DNA from: Homalodisca vitripennis
Lineage: Eukaryota > Arthropoda > Insecta > Hemiptera > Cicadellidae
DNA length: 64,000 nucleotides
Direction: 5' to 3'
Assembly: GCF_021130785.1 (NCBI RefSeq)
Contig: NW_025777606.1
Location: 31,630-95,629 of the forward strand
A program made the translations under genes and the position numbers. Below, piece after piece: positions 23,292 through 33,185 of the stretch (position 1 is the first letter of the stretch; every line of letters starts with the position of its first letter). Under the pieces are notes generated by a model. That model made no database searches and was not told the DNA's origin. It saw nothing but the letters and a program-made list of their open reading frames with translations.

Positions 23292-23987
23292 CAGGGCTGC
23301 CCAACCTACGGCCCGCGAGTCAGTTTTATGTGGCCCGCCTTGTTGCCAAAACAACCAAATTTGTTTACAAGCATTTGAAATATTAAATAAATACAAATTT
23401 TGAGAACCAAGCAGTCCAGCCGATTTCACGTAGAACGAGCCGTATTCATTTGGTGGAGTATGAGTGTTGAAGGAAGTAAAGTAGTTGCAGACAGATTTCA
23501 CTGACTACGGTGGTGGCTGGCGGCTGGCGAATAGAGCGCGCGTAAAGCACGGCACAAACGCGCGGTGCGGCGACGTAACCCCTACCCAACTCAAGGTCAC
23601 CACTCGCCACGTAATTTTTATGTCCTAGTATCCTAGTAGGCTTAATTAAAATCAATGTATTCAATTTATTGGTGACTTTTTTTATTGTTCCCTCAGAATT
23701 AGAGCAAACATCCAAAAGTCTGGGTTTATATTTATTTCTACTAAAAGAACCTAAAAACATAATATATTATAAAACCTTTACCTAACAACTAATAAATAAT
23801 AAGAAATTACAATAATCAGGAAACAAGGGCCAAATAACCTTAAAACTCATATTTTGCACAAGATTTCTGGAACAAACCCCCGGGCAATACGTTTTGTTTG
23901 GGGTTCCAAATCCCCTGGGATGTTGGCCCGCCTGGCCATAAAGGCTTTACAATGTGGCCCTTGGGTAAAAAAGGTTGGGCACCCCTG
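23292..23987. mobile_element. Non-autonomous hAT-type DNA transposon (696 bp)
   Basis: A perfect 8-bp target duplication, GTGTAAAC, lies at 23284-23291 and 23988-23995. Terminal inverted repeats are CAGGGCTGCCCAACCT (23292-23307) and AGGTTGGGCACCCCTG (23972-23987), 15 of 16 matching. Eight-bp duplications and CAG...CTG ends are diagnostic of the hAT superfamily. Subterminal 'ggcccgc' blocks occur at both ends. The interior is unlike hAT transposase. The ORFs of 67-104 codons on the minus strand are not recognisable, so the copy depended on a transposase supplied elsewhere. The intact duplication suggests a moderately recent insertion. Confidence 0.92.
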
Positions 23988-24114
23988 GTGTAAACCAAGG
24001 CAAAGAGCTCGGTGGAACAAATAAGATATACGTTTAGTTTTATAGAACAAAATTTATCACAAATATGATTATTAAATAGATACAATTTAAAACATTCATG
24101 CCGTTGCATATTTG

Positions 24115-24950
24115 TACCAACGGTTAACCATGCCGATGCATGTAATAGGAGGCGTTAAAGCAGCCACAATTTGAATAATTCGTTTGTATCACGATACAAG
24201 TTGAATGTGTCTTTGTCATGTCTTTGTTGGACGGTTCAGTTTTTTCATACAGACCATCTCCAAAGACTTTTTAAATAATACTAAACATTTAATTTACGTT
24301 TACGTGTATTAAACTAATTGAATCTGACGTGCTGCTTTACAGAATATCCATACGGTCTTGTGCTACAACTATCAGGTGCAATTAGTAACACAAACCTAAA
24401 TGACTTGTTCTGAGAAGTGTAACTTAAATTCCAGACTAATTATTTTATGATAATTTTAGTGTCTCTCTATTGTAAGACGTCTGATTTTTGATGAAGATGT
24501 TAATAATTTGCACATACTTAGACTCGTTGGTAATTTAGTATATTTAATTGCTTCTCACGTGAGCCAGCTGCCTAAGAATATGTCTCAGGATTTTGTGTAT
24601 AATGTATAATAAGTCACGTTACAGAGTAATATAGAGTAATAATAGTGAAAAGATCAAATTAACTGTATAATATTTTAACTGTCGTCTATTTTCGGTAAAA
24701 ATTAGTTTATGGTGGCAGACACTATATTAGCTTGTCCCAGTCATGGGGAATATCCCACGACCTGTGTTTGTAAATATTTAATTTTGTGAAATAGTATGGT
24801 TATTCCATGAAAATTTTCTATATAATAAATATTATATTTTAAGTAATCATTTGTAGAGTTTTATTTAGTTTTGGATGATTTCGTGGCCACTTTGTTGTAA
24901 CAAATCAAATTGAGACGAATATCGTTCGATGCATCGCTATTTTTATTCTA
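24115..24950 (-). repeat. Family 2 repeat, copy C (inverted, partial)
   Basis: The reverse complement matches 15310-15780 (copy A) and 34000-34810 (copy B): GGCAGCTGGCTCACGTGAGA at about 24552-24571, 'ttgcacctgata.' near 24375, 'cctcctattacatgca' near 24140, and 'caggtcgtgggat' near 24758 matching 34231. Only the left part of the family is present. The inverted orientation relative to A and B argues against a simple tandem duplication. Confidence 0.75.
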
Positions 24951-25618
24951 TTTTAAAATTATTTGATGGCGGACAGTTATAGTTGAAATAGGAAAAGACA
25001 TGACTCTGTAATAAATCCAGCTAGGGAATAGAAACACTACTTAATACCATTTCTTTTAAGTATTAGTATTAAGAGACACTTACATGGCTATACATAAGTA
25101 AAAACACTGCTAATTCAGAAGTAATGTTAAGAATGTATTAATTATGTTTTCTTAAAAGGCTACAATTTTATTTGCTATTTTCCACGAAGGTAGGTCATTA
25201 ACCCTATCTCGGTCGCATTATTACTGAGGAAAATAGAAACATACAAAGTCCATTAGGTTTTTTATACATGTACTTAGGTTAGGCTGAAAGTCTAGTTATT
25301 TCCACCGAAAAAATAACTAGTGGTTATTTCCAGATCAAACTTTTCCTGAGCTGGTAGTGTATTGAGAATATAATAAAAATTTGTGTCAAATTTCATCACT
25401 TTTTTGACACAAGAAGACATTTCTTTAAACAAAAACATGGTTCTCAAAGAGGTTGCAACCTTTTTTAGAGTTTAATTAGTAATATTTATGGGGAAAAAAG
25501 TTGTTTATATTTTTTAAAGAGAAAATGAGGCACATTTTATCCGTATAAAATCTTGTGTTTGTTTGTTTAAATGTGCGTCTGAAATCTTTTTTTAAGCTAA
25601 TCGATATATATATATATA
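24951..25618. other. Noncoding, nothing recognised
   Basis: A+T-rich spacer. A 17-base (AT)n run at 25603-25619 abuts the Helitron-like element. Confidence 0.5.
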
Positions 25619-26546
25619 TCTATATATATATAAAAATGAATGTTTGTATGTTTGTCCTTTATGGAATCGTGAACTATTGGACCGATCATGATGAAAAATT
25701 TGTACTTATATGTATTTTTCCACGGAGAAGGTTTATAAGCTATGCCCATCCCTTTCCCGATTCAGGATTCCGCCCCACTGGTTACAGAAATACCCATAAG
25801 AAATGCATTGCAGCAAACATATGTTAACGTCTTTTCAAATTTTTAATCAGCTGTTCTTTGTAAACATATATTACACTTATAGTTTTAAAGCATAGAGTAA
25901 GCTTAAGAGAAACGACAAATTTTGTTTAAACTGTTTTTGCAATCACTGTTAAACATAGACTTTACTATCCAGATAATACAATTCAAATTTGACGTAAAAA
26001 TTCACCTTTAACTGCAATATTTATTTAATATAAACCATGCTCATGCTTGATCAGAAGAGTAATGCAGATATCATAATTACTATCTTACGTTGGCTACAAA
26101 TATAAAGAATGTTATATAAAATCAACCTTAGTTGTTTTTTTTTGACAGAAGTATGGTTCTCAAAACTCCGTGTGTACATATTCTCTCGATCGAGACAACA
26201 AAGCAAGCTCAATCGTGGCATCGGAGATATAACTAATTTAATCTAAAATTTATTATAGTAAAAAAAAAATTTACTAAGTAATATAAGGACTTCGGTTCTT
26301 AAGATTTGCGTGCGAAGCCGTGGGTAACAGCTAGATAGAGGCAGGAATATGGTACATACCTTCATAATACGCCCAAGAGGCTCACGATGGAACGACTATC
26401 AATTATCTCAGCAATGTTTAGAATGTGATAGAAAAAGAATAAGTGAATATAGTGTACTGTTTTCAACGGGAAATTGCGTGCGAAGCCGCGGGCAACTTTT
26501 GCAAAAAATTATTGAAATGCGCAGCAAAGCGCGCCGGGCCCGCTAG
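25619..26546 (+). mobile_element. Non-autonomous Helitron-like element, copy 1
   Basis: Begins A|TC in an AT-rich leader before AAAAATGAATGTTTGTATGT and ends CGGGCCCGCTAG|T, with short G+C-rich inverted repeats just before the end: GCGC-AGCAAA-GCGC at 26519-26532 and CGGGCCCG. These are the 5'-TC...CTAG-3' and A/T insertion rules of Helitrons. It is about 99% identical by eye to the minus-strand copy at 49067-49991. It encodes no Rep/helicase. The 65-codon frame at 26349-26546 exists only because the two copies are identical. Two internal copies of the usual 3'-end text (GCGTGCGAAGCCG...) lie at 26308-26334 and 26476-26496. The exact 5' base is uncertain because of the (AT)n leader. Confidence 0.8.
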
Positions 26547-27040
26547 TCTTTGTATAAAAAATGAATGTTTGTGTGTTTGTCCTCTATAGACTCAGAAAAT
26601 ATTTGACCGATCATTATGAAAATTTGTATGTATACGTATTTTTCCACGTAGAAGGTTTATATGCTATGCCCATTGATGTGACTCACCACCAGGAGGCGCT
26701 GCAGAATATATAAGTTATCAAAGCGCCTGCACATTGTAAAAATACAATTACGAGATAGTTGTGTATAATAACCACACACTATGTGAAGGCGCTAAGTTTT
26801 ATGGATATTTGTCTTTCAAATGAATTTTTGTTTGGCCTTATAGATTGAATGTTAGACCATTTTATTATTAAGTACATGTACGTGTACAATGGCTATAAAA
26901 ATACACTTTTGGCAGATTTTCTTGATAGTGTCAACAAGGTAAACTCTACATCGGCGTTGACAATATAATTCACTTGAACCAGGAGTGCTCATACACGAGC
27001 AAAGCTTACAAAAAGCGTGCGAAGCCGCGGGGAACAGCTA

Positions 27041-27041
<1 letters not shown>
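26547..27041 (+). mobile_element. Non-autonomous Helitron-like element, copy 2 (tandem to copy 1)
   Basis: Starts directly at the end of copy 1 with TCTTTGTATAAAAAATGAAT. Its leader parallels copy 1 ('gaccgatcattatgaaaatttgtatgtatacgtatttttccacg.agaaggttta'), then it diverges and ends GCGTGCGAAGCCGCGGGGAA-CAGCTAG at 27015-27041, followed by T. Head-to-tail placement without spacer is common for Helitrons. No protein is encoded. Confidence 0.75.

Positions 27042-27089
<48 letters not shown>
27042..27089. repeat. (TA)n microsatellite at a Helitron 3' end
   Basis: Alternating TA tract of about 48 bases beginning at the base after CTAG. A second short tract lies at 27184-27200. Confidence 0.95.
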
Positions 27090-27090
<1 letters not shown>

Positions 27091-30000
27091 CGAGTTACGT
27101 GGCATACCTTTAACCCAAATTCTACTTGCTGAGATATTGGTAAGTAGGAGAATTAGTGAGTACGTGGGTGAGGGTTGAAACATTTATATATATATATATA
27201 GTATATACTCAAGAAATACAGCCAAACCATAGTAATTGAGTTCCATCTTAAGAAATGCCTAAATGTAACTGTCAAAACATAATTATGTCGTATCTCACTT
27301 CTCAAAAATTAGGAGGTTCTGGATAATGTCCACTCTGACGAACGTCCAAGTTGACTTATTCTAAACAGAAATGCGTTTACAATTGATGAGCTAATTTTAA
27401 TTTATGGTAGAAAGTCATTCTTTTCATTCCACTGTATTCAAAGTTTTTATTTTTACGTAACTTAAGGTGAACTAAAGCATAAACTAAGAAATGAATTTAT
27501 CATGGTTCAACATACTTTCAAAGTTAAATCTCTCGCCTCACTGTCGCTTCTAAAAGCTAAAATCGCATTAAATGACTGGTTTAACCATGTTTTAAAAACT
27601 CTTTCATCCGAGGTTTTCATCGAATATGAACTATTCGCAACCATAAAATGACTAATATGTGATACCTAAATTAGCAAGTAAAGACACTTTACACTTATGT
27701 AGGCTACTCGTATTTTATAAACTAAATACTATTTTGATACCTAAACAGCTACAATATTATTATTTTATGTAATTTTAAAGTATGCTAAGTCCAAATGACA
27801 TTCCTATTTATACCAAATATTGATGAACTAATAGGTTTTCTGTTATGAATAATTATGATTATGAATAAGGTTAACATTTATTTAAAGAGAAATATACAAT
27901 AAAAAGTTTGCTATAAGAAATCTAAGACTTGTGTTGTTTTAAATACAGTTTAGTTACATATTTACTAGAGTTAGTTCCCAGCTCAACGGGACCAATCTTG
28001 TAGGCTATGCTATTTCCCTTACGATAAAAAAGTACAGAATATGAGTCTTTTTGCTTTTTAAGGACTCTTTAATAACGATACATTACAGAAGTGTAATATC
28101 TGTGTCAATGAAAGGAACAAAGTAAGAAGAGAAATTATGGATGCTAAAAATTATGTTACCACATCTATTTCTTGAACAGACCACAACACAGCGTTGTTAA
28201 AATGTAATGACTTTTTTCTAGGGTGGCGTGAATCCTACAACTGCCTAAATATTTTTAAGTTTAATATACTTTCAAAAAGGCATGCTTTTCAAACCTATTG
28301 CACAATACACGTTACTTATCGAAGTAAAATTTTTTATTTCGTAGTGTAATGTTTTGTATTTCATAATTGCATAGTTTTTTGCCTCGTAATAACACATTTT
28401 TATATCTTAGGAGTGTAGATTTTACCTTCGTCTATAGTTTGTGAACCTGCACGTAATCTTTAGGTGGTTCCAATCAAATGACTATTCCTATTATTTGTTC
28501 CATCTTCCTAATTGGCCTTCAGCAACGTGTCTCAAAGCTATGGAATCTGTCTTAAGGAATACGCGCCACAGGTACTTATTAATAAGAAGTAAAGGAATCT
28601 TATAAACCATTAATGAAACTACCATGCACTAATATCCCTCAGGACATCGACATTCGAGTTAGATAAATTGAACATTTATTCGAAAATATTAGTATTTAAA
28701 TGCGGATTTGAAGGTGGGAATGAATATACTTCAAAGATGGCCACTTATTACATGAGCATTATTTTAAAAGGGAAGTATCTATTAAATCACTGTTACACTG
28801 CCGGGAGTTGCGAGCGAAGCGACTTGGATATTATACCTATATCTATTGGTTATTATGATCATCCACGTTTTGAAACATTCGGACCCTAAAAACGTGCAAC
28901 CTCTATGATCAGTTTTATCTCGATATACTCGCTACTAATCCCTCTCTATCTGTCTTTGGGAAAATCTGCGAAGAATATTTGCATTTGATTTTAAAAATTC
29001 CTTTGGAGACTCAAGTGTATTACCTTCAGAACTTCATAGTTCTACTAGGCGGAATGTATAATTTTCGAAATAAATTCAAAACTGTCAACATCATATTTGA
29101 CATATCGATTAAACGAATTACACATTTTTATACAGTCTATTTATAGATGAAAGTGTTATTCATAATAATAGTTGTAATTAAAATCAAATACTATGCAATT
29201 TGGGTAAAATATCTTCCTGTTTTACTTTATTTCCAACCGTGTCAGGTAACACTTAATAATGGTTCAACATCAATAGATTGTTTTTATGCCCATTAATAAT
29301 GAAACAGATAAAATAACAAGCGAAAACGAAACTGATAATTGTGTGATTGGTGCATTATAACCATTAAAAGAGTGTTGAGAAGTATCTAATTTAGTTACGT
29401 TTATTACAGAGTTACAGTTTTGCTGTATTAATTGTAGCTGCCATATTTTACTGGGTTGAGATAGAAAGCTCTAGTTTCCACTGTTCTGCTTCTTTTTCAA
29501 GACCTTTCAAATAAGGTGTCACTTAATATAATCTTTATATTTAAAAATTTTGAGCCGCCCACCTTAAATCCCATTTTGGGGAAATGGAAAAAGTTGTTAC
29601 AGTGATTAAAAAGTTCACTTATTATTTCTTAAAAAATTTTTCCCGAGTACCATCTGTCCATCACTATCCATTAAAAACTAAACCGAATGTATCGTACTCA
29701 CACTTTATCTAATAAGTAGAATTATTTTATTTATTTAGTAATGAATACATTTATACTATAATTACACTAATAAACATACTTATTTCATCAGAAATGAACT
29801 TATTGGGCTACATTTGGATTAAAACTGTAGTGAAAATATTTAATTCAAGAAGATTTAAGATACTCAGAAGTTCAGAAACGATGAGAATGTTGAGTTTGTT
29901 TAGCTCCAGTTCACCTTTCTCTTACGTGCAGCACCTGAAATCTGACGAACTTTAGGATTGAGAATTGTTAATATATCATGAAAACCTTAAGTGCAATATG

Positions 30001-30577
30001 ATGAAAACTTTTCTAAGCAGGGTTAAACCGTCCATTGAAAGAGACTGTAACTTATATAAGCATCAGTGCGGTGAGACTTAAGTTTGAAAGTCTGGTGAAC
30101 CATGATACATTAATTTGTTACTTGGTTTATGTTTTAGTTCACGTTAAGTTATATACAAATGCAAACTTTGACTATAAAATAGTGAAATAGTGAAAAGAAT
30201 AGAATATTATACCTTTTCCCATGCAGTAGAAATTATTGTCTAGGTATTTCTGTTTAGAATAAGTAAATTTTGATGTTTGTTAGAGATATTCAGAACCTAT
30301 TAATTTCTGACCAGAGAGATACGACACACATGTTTTTACGACAATAACCCTCAGAAACTTCTTGAGTTTGAACTAGATTATTGACGGCTCTTGCAGTCTA
30401 GCAGTATTCCTTGAGATATCTCTATATATGAAATTCTCAACTCTCATGCTTTTTCCTATCACTAATTATATAACTTTCTGTCACCTCAACAAGTATAATT
30501 TTGGCAAACGTCTGCTTCATTACTTAAATAATAAAGTTTTTTCATAAAGATGGCTTGTTCATTATGCTGTTTAAAGT
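27090..30577. other. Noncoding, nothing firmly recognised
   Basis: A 73-codon frame at 28668-28889 starts with TTG and is not credible as a gene. Text at 28800-28830 (GCGAGCGAAGCGAC) recalls Helitron-type 3' ends but lacks CTAG. The block at 29550-29640 (GAGCCGCCCACCTTAAATCC) has the texture of a dispersed repeat. Confidence 0.45.
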
Positions 30578-32677
30578 ATATGAATCGGTCCCTGCAAGAA
30601 GGGCTTCAGTCCAAATTCTTAGTTTTTCGGCAAAACGAAAAAACCTTCATATTTTAAAACCAATTGAAACAATTACAATTTAATTAAATTTTTTAATTTT
30701 CATTGATATATTTAGTTTGCAATAACAATAATACTTTTATCTCATGTACTTTACCTAATGTTTTAATAGAGTGGACTGAAGCCCCTTTTGCATAGAACGA
30801 CATTTTCATTATATAAAGTTCTTAATATTTTTGTTTTATAAAGTTTATTATAGTGTTTTATTTAACCAAATGTAGTATTGGGGTTTGGGATGGTAAATAA
30901 AACATACAAAAGTAAGAATAGTTCTTTTTTATTAAAATACAAACTACATATAAAATAGCAATTAGGCCTAACATCTATGATTTACAAAGCTCTTTTTTAT
31001 GTTCTCTCTATAAAATTGAGTCAGTCATCTTGAACTTCTGGGTCAATGTTTTATACTGTAGGCCAGTTTAAAATGTCCAGGTAAAATTGTTTATTTTCTT
31101 CAGGAATGTAGTTTAAAAAGTTTTCTGATGTCCTCTATTTTACTTTTTTTGATGGGCACAGTACCTTGAGGATAAGCAATGCTTTTTGGAAATTCAGGTA
31201 CCGTTACTTGGTTTTGATACAAATAAAATGTTTGTTTCACTAGGCCATTGATAAATTTTCTGGCTACTATAGTGCCGGGAATTTTACTGTTGTAAGAAAA
31301 ATGTACAAAAGAACTTATACCAAAGGATACTTTGTCTTCCCTTGAGATGTGTTTGGGTCGCGTTTCCTCCGATACAACAGATTTTTTGTAATAATGCTTG
31401 CACCATTCCTTGTACTAAAAGATATCTGCTGTTCAATTTGTTTTACAGTAAATTTTAAGTTTTTGCTGCTTTTGAACTATTAATTCAATAACCTCTTTTA
31501 TGTTATACAGGAGGTCGTGATTCCTTAGAGCCATTTTTATCATTGAAAAATCCCTGTCGCAAGGAAGAAAGGAATGTCCTCGGACAGGAAAATACTCTTC
31601 TATCTTTTCGAACCGTCTTGTATGTGTGAAAGCCAACAATAATCGTGCTAGAGAGTGGTTCTTATTTTGACCAGAACAGTTTGTCAGCAAATAATCTGAT
31701 TTCTTTAATCTCTGGTCGTACCTCGCTTAAATAATCCATAAAAAATGGACATACTTCATTGTGACCTTTGTGGGCATTACCCTCATGGTAGACCATATAT
31801 CATTGCAGTATTTTCCTTTATATTGTGTTTAAAAGAACACGTTCAGGGTCAACTGCCTGAGGTAGAAAGTCTCCTGCACAGGAATTTGAGGAAGCTGAAT
31901 GTTTTGCATATAATCTATGCAAAAAGACAGCACATGAGGGCTCAGTTTTTGCACTCAGCTTCATACTTAAAGTGCAGAGTAAAATTTTTCAGATCTTCCT
32001 TTTATGTATTACATAGTCAGGCTGCTGCACATCGCTTTGCTGCATCATTGATATGAGGACTTTTTAACTTTACCTTTAGTTCCTCACAGGTACAACAGCA
32101 ATCGACTTGTGGTCTGCCAAACGACAAACAAAAGTTTTCAGTAAAAAAATTCAACACAAATACTGATAGCTTGCTTTTCATGTCTGGGTGTTTATCTTTT
32201 TAAAAGACAATATATCGTCATTACACATAGTCGAGCATCAAGATAAAATTTTGTCTTTACCTGAGTATTGACTTAATTTAACTTGAAAGCTAAGTATAAG
32301 ATTCCTGACTTTCTCACGAACCGCTGTCAAAGTATTTGCACTTAAACTTTTTCTCCATTGTCAACTGGATTTTTACCCAAAATTGCAAGTTTTCTCACCC
32401 ATTTTACTCTTTTATCACTTATAGAATATAGAGCCAAAAAAGGCCTTGTAACACACTTCCAATTTCTTGTTGCCAAGTACAGCATTATACTTAAAGACTT
32501 TGTCTACCTTTCTTGAACCTTCTTCTTTTCGAGGTCGGCGCCAATCGACATCGTGGACCTCAATCAAATGATTGAATAAGCAAATCTTGTTCATTTTTTA
32601 GAAGTCATGGAAACGTTTAAAAATATCAATTGCTTCATCTTCGGAAATTCCTTTCAAAACACTTCAATCTCTGGCAC

Positions 32678-33185
32678 CTTAAAAACAAAAACTTAGTCTT
32701 AATCAAATACAGATTATTTTACTGTGTCTATTAAGGTTAATGTAATAAAGAGATAAAGCCTAAGACCCTTTCTATTCACCGCGGCTCACCGCAGCGCGCG
32801 GGTGCCAGGCCGCTGTTTCTAAGGCTACATTGAACTAAATGAGACCTTTTATTCACTGAAGAGCAGTTTTAAAGTAGCGATGTGCTGCGGCGGTCTGTAG
32901 GTGCACGGGGCTGCATTTACACACGCTGCGGTACATCGCTACTTTAAAAACCGCGAGCCGCATAACAGATAACATAGTTTACTACAGGTATTTACGTATA
33001 GACATCATATAACCCTTGTACCACCAGCGCCTAGGCTAGCATTGAGGACTATAAGATGGCTCGTATTCACCACACTACATAGGCTGTGGCGGTATAAGTG
33101 TCAACACATTGCAAAAATAATATAAGCAAACATAAAGCAGTGTAACTACTGAAGATGATTAGGTTATATGAAATAGTAAAGTTAC
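32678..33185 (-). other. Inferred intron of the transposase-like gene
   Basis: On the minus strand a donor CTTGCAG|GTAACT (intron starting at 33185) and an acceptor TTTTTGTTTTTAAG|GTGCC (ending at 32678) bracket 508 bp. Splicing joins GPPC to RCQRLKCFE without changing frame. Continuity of a Cys-rich family motif across the junction is the main support. The intron contains a G+C-rich hairpin insertion. Confidence 0.55.
32867..32949. repeat. G+C-rich hairpin, probable nested insertion
   Basis: Arms TTTTAAAGTAGCGATGT (32867-32883) and its exact complement at 32933-32949 continue as an imperfect 'gctgcggcg / cgctgcgg' pairing around a ~40-nt loop. The surrounding 32775-32965 is far more G+C-rich than anything nearby ('caccgcggctcaccgcagcgcgcgggtg'). 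It is likely a small palindromic element lodged in the intron. Its outer ends could not be defined. Confidence 0.6.

Noticed and set aside
26349..26546. Peptide shared by 26349-26546 and 49067-49294
   Set aside because: The repetition reflects two near-identical Helitron copies. The frame spans the noncoding 3' end and does not look like a protein.
28668..28889. 73-codon frame beginning with TTG
   Set aside because: TTG starts are not credible in an animal nuclear genome. No splice context or recognisable sequence.
31745..32056. 103-codon plus-strand ORF
   Set aside because: Antisense shadow of the decayed transposase-like gene, whose conserved blocks read on the minus strand.
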